NCBI RefSeq assembly: GCF_009834565.1
Contig: NZ_CP019428.1
Location: forward strand, 3,410,001-3,474,000
Length of the DNA stretch: 64,000 nt
Reading direction: 5' to 3'
Source of the DNA: Pseudomonas sp. R76
GTDB taxonomy: Bacteria; Pseudomonadota; Gammaproteobacteria; Pseudomonadales; Pseudomonadaceae
Position 1 is the stretch's first letter. Each line of letters starts with the position of its first letter. A program made the position numbers and the translations under genes. The notes under the pieces are model-generated. The model was not told where the DNA came from, did not search any database, and was given only the letters and a program-made list of their open reading frames with translations. Positions 32,405-42,143 of the stretch are shown one piece after another.

Positions 32405-33325
32405 TTAGCGTTGTTGCTGGAAGCGTGCGAACGCTGCACTGTCGGGGTAGGAAGTCTGCGTACCCAGCGCCATCACCGAGCACGCGGAATAAGCCACCGC
32501 CTGCTCCATGGCCTGGCGAATATTGCGGTGGTGATTCCAGTGTTGAATGAAGCAACCGATAAACGCGTCACCGGCGCCGGTGGTGTCACGGGCGACAACC
32601 CGCTGGCCCGGCACCTGAAACTCGCCCTCCTCCCCCACGTACAGCGCGCCCTGCTCGCCGAGGGTGACGATCACGTGGCGAATGCCGCTGGCGACCAGGG
32701 TGCTTGCGGCGCTGCGGGCTGAGTCCGGCGAGTCCACGACCAGCCCGGTGATCAACGCCAGTTCCGACTCGTTGGGGATCAGGAAATCCAGCTGTGATAG
32801 ATGCTCGGCACTCAGCCCGGCCAGGGCCGGTGCCGGGTTGAGCAGCACCGCGATGCCATGGCGGTGCGCGAATTCGATGGCGTAGTAAACCGTCTCCAGG
32901 TTGATCTCCAGCTGCAGCACAATCAGCGTGCACTCACGCAGGTCGGCGGCCGCCGCGTCGATATCCGCCGGCAACAAGTGCGCATTGGCGCCTTTGACGA
33001 TCAAGATGCTGTTGTGGGAGTCGGCCTGTACAAAAATCGGCGCCACGCCGCTGGAGACGCCGGGCACCCGCTGCACATAGCGGGTGTCGATGCCAAAGCG
33101 CTGGAAGTTGGCCAGGGTGTTGTCGGCGAACATGTCGTCGCCGACCTTGCTCAACATCACTACCTCGGCGCCCAGCTTGGCGGCCGCCACGGCCTGGTTC
33201 GCGCCTTTGCCACCGCAACCCAGGGCAAAGCCCGGCGCTTCCAGGGTTTCGCCCTGGGCCGGCATGCGGTCGATGTAGGTAATCAGATCCACCATATTGC
33301 TGCCGATGACTGCGATCTTGCTCAT
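32405..33325 (-). CDS. deoK: PfkB-family sugar kinase, probable deoxyribokinase
   Basis: The 306-residue protein is ribokinase-like: KIAVIGSNMVDLITYIDRMP, GGKGANQAVAAAKLGAEV and the C-terminal anion-hole motif DTTGAGDAFIGCF with catalytic Asp. In linkage with deoP, deoX, deoC and deoR it should phosphorylate 2-deoxyribose at carbon 5, as DeoK does in Salmonella, though ribose cannot be excluded. It is the first gene of the operon, and a DeoR-type palindrome lies about 52 bp upstream. Confidence 0.9.
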   Translation of the reverse strand: MSKIAVIGSNMVDLITYIDRMPAQGETLEAPGFALGCGGKGANQAVAAAKLGAEVVMLSKVGDDMFADNTLANFQRFGIDTRYVQRVPGVSSGVAPIFVQADSHNSILIVKGANAHLLPADIDAAAADLRECTLIVLQLEINLETVYYAIEFAHRHGIAVLLNPAPALAGLSAEHLSQLDFLIPNESELALITGLVVDSPDSARSAASTLVASGIRHVIVTLGEQGALYVGEEGEFQVPGQRVVARDTTGAGDAFIGCFIQHWNHHRNIRQAMEQAVAYSACSVMALGTQTSYPDSAAFARFQQQR

Positions 33326-33376
33326 TGCTATTCCACCTTGTTGCGGCACGACCAGGCAGGTCGAGGCGCTCTTTTT

Positions 33377-33392
33377 TGGTATTTAAATAACA
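33377..33392. promoter_or_regulatory. DeoR-type operator upstream of deoK
   Basis: TGGTATTTAAATAACA differs from the perfect palindrome before cdd (TGTTATTTAAATAACA) at one base only. It is placed to control the leftward deoK-deoP-deoX operon. Confidence 0.8.
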
Positions 33393-33561
33393 TTAGGTGT
33401 GAATATTCAATCTATTTTTCACGGTGGGCGATCAACGTCGCATTCGCTGCGGGAGAAAAACTGCGAAGGCAGGAAAATGTAGCGTCTGTGTAATCACCAC
33501 CTTGTGCACCCAAGGGGCGCTCTCTAAGCTGGCCGATCTTTGCTGTGACCCGGAAAACCCC

Positions 33562-34770
33562 ATGCCACGAAGTATTGCCCACCTCGCCTTGCTGCTGGGG
33601 TTGATCACCGCCATTGGCCCATTCGCCATCGACAGCTACTTGCCTGCGCTGCCGACCCTGGGTGCCAGCCTGCAGGCGTCGCCGGCGGCGGTGCAGATGA
33701 GCCTCACGGTGTTCTTCATGATCATCGGTGTGTGCCAGTTGTTTTACGGGCCAATCAGCGATGTGTTCGGTCGCAAGCCACCGATCTATGCCGGTTTGGT
33801 GATTTTCGCCGTGGCCAGCGTCGGTTGCGCGTTGGCCCCGACCATCGAAGTACTCATTGGTTTTCGTGCACTGCAAGCGTTTGGCGCATGCGCCGGTATG
33901 GTTATTCCACGCGCGATTGTTCGCGATCTGTATACCGGCCATGAAGCGGCGCGTTTGATGGCGTTGCTGATGCTGGTGATGAGTGTTTCACCGATCCTGG
34001 CGCCGCTGGCCGGCAGCGTGGTGATTTCGCTGTGGAGTTGGCGTGAAGTGTTCGCGGTGCTCGCGGTAGTGGCCGTGCTGTGCCTGATCATGACCATCGT
34101 GCAATTGCCCGAAACCCATCCCGCCGAGCGCCGCCTGGGCAAGACCCTGGGCAGTGCAATCGGCAGCTACGGCGCATTGCTGCGCGATCCGGTATTCACC
34201 GGCCTGTCCGTGGTCTGCGGTTTTGGCCTGGCGACCTTCTTTGTGTTTATCGGCAGTGCGCCGTTCGTATACATCGAATACTTCGGCCTCACGCCCACGC
34301 AGTTCAGCCTGTGTTTCGCGCTGAACGCCGCGTCGTTCTTCGCGATGAGCCAGCTGACCGCACGCCTGAGCGCACGCTTTGGCCTGGCACCGCTGATTCG
34401 CTGGTCGGTGGTGGGCGTGGCCGTGGTCATGACGTTGCTGGCCGCCACCACCGTGTGGAGCGACAACCTGGCCTTGATGATGGCGTTGCTGTTTATCGGC
34501 TTTGGTTTCCTCGGCCTCTTATTACCGGCGGCCGGTGTGTTGTCCATGGAGGATCACGGCGCCGTGGCTGGTTCGGCGTCGGCGCTGCTGGGGGCGATCC
34601 AGATGATCACCGCGGCGGTGTCCATGACCCTGGTGGGCGTGTTCGCTGACCACACGCCGGCGCCGATGTTGATTGGCATTGCCCTGTGTGCGGTTGCCGC
34701 AATGTGGGTCACCTTGTGGACGCTGCGTCGTTTACCCACCCACTTGGCGCACACGCCGCCCATCCGCTGA
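33562..34770 (+). CDS. Bcr/CflA-family multidrug MFS transporter
   Basis: The 402-residue protein begins MPRSIAHLALLLGLITAIGPFAIDSYLPALP, with the DxYLPALP motif of Bcr/CflA proteins, then DVFGRKPPIYAGL (MFS motif A), PRAIVRDLY and twelve membrane segments. It would export drugs such as bicyclomycin or chloramphenicol by proton antiport. ATG 33562 was chosen; the open frame reaches back to 33424 but that part is non-coding in character and contains part of the deoK promoter region. Confidence 0.9.
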   Translation: MPRSIAHLALLLGLITAIGPFAIDSYLPALPTLGASLQASPAAVQMSLTVFFMIIGVCQLFYGPISDVFGRKPPIYAGLVIFAVASVGCALAPTIEVLIGFRALQAFGACAGMVIPRAIVRDLYTGHEAARLMALLMLVMSVSPILAPLAGSVVISLWSWREVFAVLAVVAVLCLIMTIVQLPETHPAERRLGKTLGSAIGSYGALLRDPVFTGLSVVCGFGLATFFVFIGSAPFVYIEYFGLTPTQFSLCFALNAASFFAMSQLTARLSARFGLAPLIRWSVVGVAVVMTLLAATTVWSDNLALMMALLFIGFGFLGLLLPAAGVLSMEDHGAVAGSASALLGAIQMITAAVSMTLVGVFADHTPAPMLIGIALCAVAAMWVTLWTLRRLPTHLAHTPPIR

Positions 34771-34916
34771 ACCCTACGCCGGCGGGATCAGCCCCAGCTG
34801 AATCCCGCTGCGTGTCAGGTAAACCATTCGTCGGGCGTGCCCCACATCCACCACAACTATCGCCGCCGGTAAAACTACTAACGCCATAGCACCCTTCAAG
34901 TTCTATGGAGACACAA

Positions 34917-35774
34917 ATGACTGACTACCCTCGCCCACCCTTCGCCCCGCAAGCCCAATCCGTGCCCGGCTCCCAGAAAAAAATGGACCCCTACCCTGAT
35001 TGCGGTGAGCAGAGCTACACAGGCTCCGGTCGGCTGGCCAACAAGATTGCCTTGATCACCGGTGCCGACAGCGGCATCGGTCGTGCGGTGGCCATCGCGT
35101 TCGCACGAGAAGGCGCCGATGTGGCCATTTCCTATCTGGACGAGCATGAAGACGCCCAGGAAACCGCACGCTGGGTCGAAGAAGCTGGGCGCCAGTGCCT
35201 GCTGCTGCCGGGTGATATCGCGCAAAAGGCCAACTGCCAGGCACTGGTCGACCAAACCGTCGAACAGTTCGGCCTTATCGACGTGCTGGTCAACAACGCG
35301 GCGTTCCAGATGACCCACGAAACCCTCGAAGAGATCGAGGATGAGGAATGGGTCAAGACCTTCGATATCAACATCACCGCGATGTTTCGGATCTGCAAGG
35401 CTGCCTTGCCCCACATGAAAGCCGGCAGCTCGATCATCAATACCAGCTCGGTCAATTCGGACATGCCCAAGCCGACGCTGTTGGCCTATGCCGCGACCAA
35501 GGGCGCCATCGCCAACTTCACCGGTGGCCTGGCGCAGTTGCTGGGCAGCAAGGGCATTCGCGTCAACAGCGTAGCGCCAGGCCCGATCTGGACACCGCTG
35601 ATCGTCTCGACCATGACCGATGAAGACGTCAAGAGCTTCGGCAGCGAAACCCCACTGGGCCGCCCCGGCCAGCCGGTGGAAGTGGCGCCGATCTATGTGT
35701 TGCTGGCCTCGGATGAAGCCAGTTACATCTCCGGTTCGCGCTACGCGGTGACCGGCGGCAAGCCCATTCTATAA
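34917..35774 (+). CDS. SDR oxidoreductase, general-stress YhdG/GSP39 type
   Basis: GGAG sits 7 bases before ATG 34917. The 285-residue protein has an extra N-terminal tail of about 40 residues (PPFAPQAQSVPGSQKKMDP) characteristic of this SDR group, then ITGADSGIGRAVAIAFAREGADV, NNAAFQ, the catalytic Ser in NTSSVNS and YAATK, and SRYAVTGGKPIL at the end. Related genes in Bacillus and enterobacteria are induced in general stress; the substrate is unknown. Confidence 0.9.
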   Translation: MTDYPRPPFAPQAQSVPGSQKKMDPYPDCGEQSYTGSGRLANKIALITGADSGIGRAVAIAFAREGADVAISYLDEHEDAQETARWVEEAGRQCLLLPGDIAQKANCQALVDQTVEQFGLIDVLVNNAAFQMTHETLEEIEDEEWVKTFDINITAMFRICKAALPHMKAGSSIINTSSVNSDMPKPTLLAYAATKGAIANFTGGLAQLLGSKGIRVNSVAPGPIWTPLIVSTMTDEDVKSFGSETPLGRPGQPVEVAPIYVLLASDEASYISGSRYAVTGGKPIL

Positions 35775-35782
35775 GCTCTACC

Positions 35783-35907
35783 TGTTGGAGCTGGCTTCTG
35801 TGGCGAGGGAGCTTGCTCCCGTTCGAGTGCGCAGCGCTCGCCGCTTTCAGGGGCGCTTCGCACCCCAGCGCAAGCAAGCGTTCTCGCCACAAAAGCCGCC
35901 TCCCAAA
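35783..35907. repeat. REP-like inverted repeat element
   Basis: TGTTGGAGCTGGCTTCTGTG and its imperfect reverse complement (CACAAAAGCCGCCTCCCAAA) bound about 125 bp; inside are GGGAGCTTGCTCCC and GCGCAGCGC-type hairpins. It lies between the converging SDR and integrase genes and is related to, but not the same as, the array at 5.95 kb. Confidence 0.75.
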
Positions 35908-35920
35908 TAGCTAATCGAAG

Positions 35921-36835
35921 CTACAAATCAAACCGATCCACCGCCCGCCGCCGCTCATTGTCGTCGCGTACGTCATAGCTGGCGGTGGTCTGGATATTGG
36001 TGTGGTGCGCCAGTTTCTGCGCGATCGACAGGTCATGCTCTTCAATCACCCGGGTGATGAACGAACGCCGGAAGTCATGCGGCATGATCTTCACGCCCAC
36101 CTGTTCGCCGCGCTGACGGGCGATGTAGTAAATCGCGTGTTTGGTGATGCGTTCGCGGGTGATATGGCTGCCCCGGCGGATGCGATTGAACAGGAAGGCG
36201 TCGTCCTGCTCGCCCTCCTTGAGCTGTTCGCGGCGAAATTCCAGCCACGCCGTCAGCTTGTCAAAGGCCCAGGCCGGCGCGTACTTGATCAACTCCTTAT
36301 TGCCCTTGCCGGTCACACGCAAACTGCGCTCAGCGAAGTTGATCTGCGCCAGGTCCAGGTTGACCGACTCGGACTTGCGCATGCCCGAACCATACAGAAT
36401 GCCGATGACCGCCGCGTCCCGCAGGCCCTGGGGCCGTGGGTCGGCGGCGCACACGTCCATCATCTCGCGGATCAGCGTACGCCGCAGGTTGCGCCCCTGC
36501 CCCAGGCGTGTGCCGGGGGCGGCTTTGACCGAGCGCATCTTCAGCAGGTGATCCTGGCTGATCAGACTCGTGCGCCAGGCTTCGTTCATGACCCCGCGCA
36601 CCGCATTCACATACAGCGATGAGGTGTTCGGCGCATAGCCGTCTTCGCGCAGCGCGGCGACCAGGGCAATCACGTGTTCGGGTTGCAGCAGGTGCCAGTC
36701 GATGTCTTCAAGGTTGATGTCTTCGAAGCCCAGGCGGTCGGCGGCATCCTGCAGCACATAGCGCATGTTCAGTTGGCTGGAGGGGGCCAGGCGGGTGAGG
36801 TAGAGGGTCAGCGGGTTGCGAATAGACTCAGTCAA
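35921..36835 (-). CDS. Solitary tyrosine recombinase (phage-integrase family)
   Basis: The 304-residue protein starts with TTG 36835 (an in-frame stop lies two codons upstream). After an N-terminal SAM-like domain (about 1-90) it has a complete catalytic set: Arg153 in GSGMRKSE, Lys near 178-180 (TGKGNK), H-x-x-R at His253/Arg256 (MPHDFRRS), His278 and Tyr287 (TTASYDV). It should cut and rejoin DNA. No phage genes, tRNA or second recombinase lie nearby. A 10-bp inverted repeat around a 20-bp spacer sits just upstream (36855-36894) and may be its binding site. Confidence 0.92.
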   Translation of the reverse strand: MTESIRNPLTLYLTRLAPSSQLNMRYVLQDAADRLGFEDINLEDIDWHLLQPEHVIALVAALREDGYAPNTSSLYVNAVRGVMNEAWRTSLISQDHLLKMRSVKAAPGTRLGQGRNLRRTLIREMMDVCAADPRPQGLRDAAVIGILYGSGMRKSESVNLDLAQINFAERSLRVTGKGNKELIKYAPAWAFDKLTAWLEFRREQLKEGEQDDAFLFNRIRRGSHITRERITKHAIYYIARQRGEQVGVKIMPHDFRRSFITRVIEEHDLSIAQKLAHHTNIQTTASYDVRDDNERRRAVDRFDL

Positions 36836-36854
36836 GGTAGATCAGCCTTTGGAT

Positions 36855-36894
36855 TAAATACCTCAAGCAAGCCATTGTTTAATCGAGGTATTTA
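36855..36894. repeat. Inverted repeat upstream of the recombinase gene
   Basis: TAAATACCTC (36855-36864), 20 bases, GAGGTATTTA (36885-36894). It starts 20 bp before the recombinase start codon, so it can be an autoregulatory operator or a recombination site. Confidence 0.65.
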
Positions 36895-36943
36895 GTGAAT
36901 TGGCGAGGGCCGAGTCTAACGCAGGACCGGCCCTCGAACAAAA

Positions 36944-37762
36944 TCACGGGGCCGATTCGTCATCCTCGGTCGGGTCTTCGGGTTGCGGCTGGGTCTGGGA
37001 TTGGCTCCACTCGGTGTCTTGCTTTTGCATCAAGGCGAACCAGTGCTGGCGCATGAATGCCAGGTAGCTGTCCGGGGCCTTGGCGAAGTCTTTTTCATCG
37101 CCATAACAGCCCGGTAAGGGCAATTCGGTGCCCTGTTCCTTGTACTGGCTGACCAGGGCCTGCTGCGCCACCACGCTGCAATCCTTGGGCAATGGCATGC
37201 CACGCAAGGCCCCGGCTTCTTCATCCCACCAGCTTGCGCCGACGCGGTCGACGCCGCGCAGGCGGTACTTCTGGGACTTGCCGACATGCATGATCAATTT
37301 GAATTCGTTGGGGCTGACATCACTGGTGCACGTACGCGAATAGCCCACGGTGGCCTGGGTGATGCCATCCCCCGCCAGGTCGGTGACCTTGGTCGCCGCC
37401 ATGTCGAAGCGCAGCGCCGCGTCAAATTGGCAATGCTGCACATCGTCGTAGAGCATCCACACGCGCTTGGGATGGTCGCCGCTCAGCAAATACTGGGCTG
37501 CGTAGACAAATGCCGACTGGGTCCCGTCGTCGTCACGCTCGCTGACCTGCTCGGCGAGCACCAGCAGGTTCTTGCCTTGGCGGTCGTCCCAGGTGTAGGC
37601 CGCGACCTGTTTACCGCGCACTTCAACGCCTTCGGGCACTTGGTCGACAGTGGTGAGCGCAACCCCGTCATCGGCCCGTACGGTCGTGACACAGGCCACA
37701 GCCATCAACAATCCCATCAACGCGGGCCGCAACTGGCCGCGTAAAAGCTGCACGCTATTCAT
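36944..37762 (-). CDS. Exported protein, M949_RS01915-like family
   Basis: The 272-residue product has a signal peptide (LRPALMGLLMAVACVTTVRA, cleaved after VRA) and a mature part with four or more cysteines (HCQFDAAL, SRTCTSDVSP, KDCSVVAQQ, PGCYGDEKDF) likely forming disulfides, and an acidic, Gln/Pro-rich tail. YAAQYLLSGDHPKRVWMLYDD and VGYSRTCTSDVSPNEFKLIMH resemble a family labelled surface polysaccharide biosynthesis protein, a name without biochemical support. It sits between the recombinase and the arn operon. Confidence 0.65.
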   Translation of the reverse strand: MNSVQLLRGQLRPALMGLLMAVACVTTVRADDGVALTTVDQVPEGVEVRGKQVAAYTWDDRQGKNLLVLAEQVSERDDDGTQSAFVYAAQYLLSGDHPKRVWMLYDDVQHCQFDAALRFDMAATKVTDLAGDGITQATVGYSRTCTSDVSPNEFKLIMHVGKSQKYRLRGVDRVGASWWDEEAGALRGMPLPKDCSVVAQQALVSQYKEQGTELPLPGCYGDEKDFAKAPDSYLAFMRQHWFALMQKQDTEWSQSQTQPQPEDPTEDDESAP

Positions 37763-38233
37763 CCGAGTACCCTGGCAAGAGATGGCTTACTTTACCGGCA
37801 CTTGAGGGCCAATGCAGAGAAGTTTGTTGAATAAAACCGGCGGTACACAGTACTGTCGAAAAAACGCCCTGGTTTTACCCATCAAAGGAGACCGTCGGCG
37901 GCTCTATTACTTAGCTGAACCCTAGCTGTCTACCTGTCAAATAAACGAGTTTTTCATCCGCCTTTCATATTCGTTCAACAATTTTCCGCTTAATCTTGGC
38001 CGCAGGACTTGAGAACGAACCGTGTGTTCTCCGACTAACCTGTTGATTAGGCTTTACCTTTCACGATTTTCGTCTTTACTCTGCTAGCCCATGGAAGAAA
38101 ACATTGCCTGTCCTCAGGAAAGTCGAATGAATGCCGCAACCCCACGCTATGTTTAATCAGTTTTCTGACTATCCAGCCACTGATTACTGCTGTTTTCACG
38201 CTCCAATCGCTCTAGCCCCGAGGTCATGAATCT
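37763..38233. other. 471-bp intergenic region upstream of the arn operon
   Basis: This is where an arnB gene would be expected, but no aminotransferase sequence is present in any frame. A 21-codon frame (38091-38156, MEENIACPQESR...) and a 3-codon ATG frame ending in the arnC start are the only short ORFs before arnC. One CTTAAT hexamer occurs near 37989, half of a PmrA-type box, without its partner. The arn promoter must be here. Confidence 0.55.
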
Positions 38234-39271
38234 TTGAAACCCTACCCTATTCATTGCGTGTCGATCGTTATCCCGGTCTACAACGAACAAGAGAGCCTGC
38301 CTGAATTGCTGCGTCGCACGACGGCAGCCTGCAAGCAACTGGCCTACGAATACGAAATCATCCTGGTGGATGATGGTAGTCGCGACAATTCCGCCCAATT
38401 ACTGGAAGACGCCGCCGCAGAAGACGGCAGCAACGTAGTGGCGGTGATCCTCAACCGTAACTACGGCCAGCATGCGGCGATCATGGCCGGCTTCGAGCAG
38501 TGCCGGGGCGAGGTGGTGATCACGCTTGACGCCGACCTGCAAAACCCACCGGAAGAAATCCCGCGCCTGGTCGAACAAGCCGCCTTGGGCTACGACGTGG
38601 TCGCCACCGTACGCAACAACCGCCAGGACTCGGCCTTTCGCCGCTGGCCTTCGCGCCTGATCAACCTGGCCGTGCAACGCTCCACCGGCGTGGCCATGAC
38701 CGACTACGGCTGCATGCTGCGCGCCTACCGCCGCACCATCGTCGACGCCATGCTCGCCTGCCGCGAGCGCAGCACCTTTATCCCGATCCTGGCCAACGGC
38801 TTTGCCCGCCACACCACGGAAATCCTGGTGCACCACGCCGAGCGTGAACATGGCGAGTCCAAATACAGCGCCATGCGTTTGATCAGCCTGATGTTCGACC
38901 TGCTGACCTGCATGACCACCACGCCATTGCGCCTGCTGAGCATTGTCGGCTTCAGCCTGGCCGCGTTGGGCATGTTGTTCGCCTTTGCCTTGATCGTCAT
39001 GCGCCTCGCCTTCGGTGCAACCTGGGCCGGCGACGGTACGTTCGTGCTGTTTGCGGTATTGTTCGTGTTCACCGGTGGCCAGTTCATCGGCATGGGCCTC
39101 CTGGGTGAATACCTGGGGCGCATGTACAGCGATGTGCGCGCCCGTCCGCGTTTCTTCATTGAAAAAGTGCTGCGCAACCAACCGGCAGCACCGGCTCCAG
39201 TGGTCGTCGTTGACGGCCTGGTGTCCTCCCATACCACTTCTACTTCTCCTTCCGATCAGGTTTCGTCATGA
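38234..39271 (+). CDS. arnC: Undecaprenyl-phosphate 4-deoxy-4-formamido-L-arabinose transferase
   Basis: The 345-residue GT2 protein starts at TTG 38234 ([20 protein letters not shown]), as no in-frame ATG precedes it; GAGG is about 12 bases upstream. It has the nucleotide-binding [36 protein letters not shown] metal site, and two C-terminal membrane helices ([33 protein letters not shown]). It moves formylated Ara4N from UDP to undecaprenyl phosphate at the inner membrane. It overlaps arnA by 4 bases and leads the operon. Confidence 0.95.
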   Translation: MKPYPIHCVSIVIPVYNEQESLPELLRRTTAACKQLAYEYEIILVDDGSRDNSAQLLEDAAAEDGSNVVAVILNRNYGQHAAIMAGFEQCRGEVVITLDADLQNPPEEIPRLVEQAALGYDVVATVRNNRQDSAFRRWPSRLINLAVQRSTGVAMTDYGCMLRAYRRTIVDAMLACRERSTFIPILANGFARHTTEILVHHAEREHGESKYSAMRLISLMFDLLTCMTTTPLRLLSIVGFSLAALGMLFAFALIVMRLAFGATWAGDGTFVLFAVLFVFTGGQFIGMGLLGEYLGRMYSDVRARPRFFIEKVLRNQPAAPAPVVVVDGLVSSHTTSTSPSDQVSS

Positions 39272-41259
39272 ATTCAAAAGCTGTTGTCTTCGCTTACCAC
39301 GATATTGGCTGTGCTGGTATTGAAGCCCTGCTCAATGCGGGTTACGAAATTGCTGCCGTGTTCACCCATGCCGACGACCCAAAGGAAAACAATTTCTACG
39401 GCTCCGTCGCGCAACTGTGCGCCCGCAACGGCATCCCGGTGCATGCACCGGAAGACGCCAACCACCCACTGTGGATCGAGCGCATTGCCAAGCTGAACCC
39501 GGATTACATCTTCTCGTTCTACTACCGCAACCTGCTGAGCGAGGCCCTGCTGGCCACCGCCAAAAAAGGCGCGTTCAACCTGCACGGCTCGCTGCTGCCC
39601 AAATACCGTGGCCGCGCACCGGCCAACTGGGTGCTGGTCAACGGCGAAACCGAAACCGGCGTGACCCTGCACCGCATGGTCAAGCGTGCCGATGCCGGCG
39701 CGATCCTGGCCCAGCAGAAAGTCGTGATCGACCGCACTGACACCGGCCTGACCCTGCACGCCAAACTGCGTGACGCCGCCACCAACCTGCTGCGTGACGC
39801 CCTGCCGCAACTGGCTCAAGGCAAACTGGCAGAAACCGCCCAGGACGAAAGCCAAGCCACCTACTTCGGCCGCCGCACCGCCGCCGATGGCAAGCTGGAC
39901 TGGAAAAAGCCGGCTGAAGAACTGTTCAACCTGGTTCGCGCCGTGACCCAACCGTACCCGGGCGCCTTCTGCGCCGTCGGCGAGCACAAGCTGATCGTTT
40001 GGCAAGCCGAAGTTGTGAAGGGCAACGAAGGCCTGGCGCCTGGCCGTGTGATCAGCGTCAACCCGCTGCGCATCGCCTGCGGTGAAGATTCCCTGGTGGT
40101 CAAGTTCGGCCAGCGTAACGCCAACGGCCTGTACCTGGCCGGTCCTTCCCTGGCCGACGAACTGGGCCTGGTCGACGGCTCCGTACTGCGCGGCGCCGAG
40201 TCCGGCCGCAAGCCACGTCGTACCCGCGTACTGATCCTGGGCGTGAACGGCTTTATCGGTAACCACTTGTCCGAGCGCCTGCTGCGTGACGACCGTTACG
40301 AAATCTACGGCCTGGACATCGGCTCCGACGCCATCGAGCGCCTGCGCAGCCACCCCAACTTCCACTACGTGGAAGGCGATATCAGCATTCACTCCGAGTG
40401 GATCGAGTACCACATCAAGAAGTGCGACGTGGTCCTGCCGCTGGTGGCCATCGCCACGCCGATCGAATACACCCGTAACCCGCTGCGCGTGTTCGAGCTG
40501 GACTTCGAAGAGAACCTGAAACTGGTTCGCTACTGCGTCAAGTACAACAAGCGCGTGATCTTCCCGTCGACCTCCGAAGTGTATGGCATGTGCCAGGACC
40601 AGTACTTCGACGAAGACACCTCCAACCTGGTGGTCGGCCCGGTCAACAAGCAGCGCTGGATCTACTCGGTTTCCAAGCAACTGCTGGACCGCGTGATCTG
40701 GGCTTACGGCGACAAAGGCCTGAACTTCACGCTGTTCCGTCCATTCAACTGGATGGGCCCGCGCCTCGATCGTCTGGACTCGGCCCGTATCGGCAGCTCC
40801 CGCGCCATCACCCAGTTGATCCTGAACCTGGTGGAAGGCACGCCGATCCGTTTGTTCGACGGTGGCGAGCAGAAGCGTTGCTTCACTGACATCGCCGACG
40901 GCATCGAAGCCCTGGCACTCATCATTGATAACGACAACGATGTCTGCAACGGCCAGATCATCAACATCGGCAACCCGGAAAACGAAGCCAGCATTCGTCA
41001 GCTCGGCGAAGAACTGCTGCGTCAGTTCGAAGCGCACCCGCTGCGCAGCAACTTCCCGCCGTTCGCCGGTTTCCGCGACGTAGAAAGCAAGGCGTTCTAC
41101 GGCACCGGTTACCAGGACGTGGCACACCGCAAACCGAGCATCGAAAACGCCAAGCGCCTGCTGAACTGGGAGCCGACCGTAGAGATGAGCGAAACCATCG
41201 GCAACACCCTGGATTTCTTCCTGCGTGAAGCCATGCTCGAAATCGCGGACAAGAAGTAA
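39268..41259 (+). CDS. arnA: Bifunctional UDP-glucuronate decarboxylase / UDP-Ara4N formyltransferase
   Basis: The 663-residue protein is a full ArnA fusion. The N-terminal formyltransferase (about 1-300) has [16 protein letters not shown], with the catalytic Asn-His-Asp type site; the C-terminal SDR-like decarboxylase (about 315-663) has [23 protein letters not shown] and [11 protein letters not shown]. It oxidises and decarboxylates UDP-glucuronic acid to UDP-4-keto-arabinose and later formylates UDP-Ara4N. The intermediate step needs the aminotransferase ArnB, not found here. UDP-glucuronate is supplied by Ugd from the same operon. Confidence 0.96.
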   Translation: MNSKAVVFAYHDIGCAGIEALLNAGYEIAAVFTHADDPKENNFYGSVAQLCARNGIPVHAPEDANHPLWIERIAKLNPDYIFSFYYRNLLSEALLATAKKGAFNLHGSLLPKYRGRAPANWVLVNGETETGVTLHRMVKRADAGAILAQQKVVIDRTDTGLTLHAKLRDAATNLLRDALPQLAQGKLAETAQDESQATYFGRRTAADGKLDWKKPAEELFNLVRAVTQPYPGAFCAVGEHKLIVWQAEVVKGNEGLAPGRVISVNPLRIACGEDSLVVKFGQRNANGLYLAGPSLADELGLVDGSVLRGAESGRKPRRTRVLILGVNGFIGNHLSERLLRDDRYEIYGLDIGSDAIERLRSHPNFHYVEGDISIHSEWIEYHIKKCDVVLPLVAIATPIEYTRNPLRVFELDFEENLKLVRYCVKYNKRVIFPSTSEVYGMCQDQYFDEDTSNLVVGPVNKQRWIYSVSKQLLDRVIWAYGDKGLNFTLFRPFNWMGPRLDRLDSARIGSSRAITQLILNLVEGTPIRLFDGGEQKRCFTDIADGIEALALIIDNDNDVCNGQIINIGNPENEASIRQLGEELLRQFEAHPLRSNFPPFAGFRDVESKAFYGTGYQDVAHRKPSIENAKRLLNWEPTVEMSETIGNTLDFFLREAMLEIADKK

Positions 41260-42143
41260 TGCAGGCTGGCCTTCGCATCGACGTCGACACCTACCGTGGC
41301 ACCCGTGAAGGTGTGCCGCGGTTGCTCGAATCCCTGGATGAAGCAGGGGTAAAAGCGACGTTCTTCTTCAGCGTTGGGCCGGACAACATGGGGCGCCACT
41401 TGTGGCGCCTCATCCGCCCGCAATTTCTGTGGAAGATGCTGCGTTCCAATGCCGCCGGGCTGTATGGCTGGGACATCTTGCTGGCCGGCACCGCCTGGCC
41501 TGGCAAGCCGATTGGCCGCGACCTGGGGCACTTGATGCGCCAGGCCAAGGCCGCCGGCCATGAAGTCGGCCTGCACGCGTGGGATCACCACGGCTGGCAG
41601 GCCAACACCGGGCGCTGGAGCGATGCACAGCTGGTCGAACAGATCCGCCGTGGCGTCGACACCTTGAGCGACATCCTCGGTGAGCGCATCGATTGTTCAG
41701 CGGCTGCCGGTTGGCGCGCCGATGAACGCGTGGTGCAAGCCAAGCAAGGCTTCAATTTCCGCTACAACAGCGATTGCCGGGGCACCAGCCTGTTTCGTCC
41801 AACCTTGGCCGATGGCAGCGCGGGCACCCCACAAATTCCGGTAGACCTGCCGACCTTCGACGAAGTCGTCGGGCCGGTGGTGGCTGCCAAAGACTTCAAC
41901 AGCTTCATTCTTGACCGGTTTACCGAGTCGAAGCTGAACGTCTATACGATCCACGCAGAAGTAGAAGGGATTCTGATGGCTGAAGATTTTCGCCAGTTGC
42001 TGGCCCAGGCCGGGCAGCGCGGCATCGACTTCAAACCCCTGGGCGAGCTGTTGCCCGCGGACGTGACCACCCTGCCCCAGCAACACCTGGTGCGCGGCGC
42101 CCTGAGCGGCCGCGAGGGTTGGCTCGGAGTGCAGCAGGCATGA
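41259..42143 (+). CDS. arnD: 4-deoxy-4-formamido-L-arabinose-phosphoundecaprenol deformylase
   Basis: The 294-residue protein starts [20 protein letters not shown]; the RIDVD motif provides the metal-binding Asp of this polysaccharide-deacetylase-like family. HAWDHHGWQ (metal His) and ARVDVRLDTF-like stretches follow. It removes the formyl group after ArnC has loaded the sugar on the lipid carrier, making transfer irreversible. Its ATG shares a base with the arnA stop (TAATG). Confidence 0.94.
   Translation: MQAGLRIDVDTYRGTREGVPRLLESLDEAGVKATFFFSVGPDNMGRHLWRLIRPQFLWKMLRSNAAGLYGWDILLAGTAWPGKPIGRDLGHLMRQAKAAGHEVGLHAWDHHGWQANTGRWSDAQLVEQIRRGVDTLSDILGERIDCSAAAGWRADERVVQAKQGFNFRYNSDCRGTSLFRPTLADGSAGTPQIPVDLPTFDEVVGPVVAAKDFNSFILDRFTESKLNVYTIHAEVEGILMAEDFRQLLAQAGQRGIDFKPLGELLPADVTTLPQQHLVRGALSGREGWLGVQQA

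Noticed and set aside
37989..37994. PmrA box controlling the arn operon
   Set aside because: A single CTTAAT hexamer without a second half-site at the right spacing; not enough to call. No PhoP repeat (TGTTTA pair) was seen.
38091..38156. Arn leader peptide (21 codons)
   Set aside because: The frame has no good ribosome site, no run of regulatory codons and no attenuator hairpin after it.
39274..41127. 617-codon open frame antisense to arnA
   Set aside because: It is created by the high G/C third positions of arnA, has no family motif, and arnA is certain.
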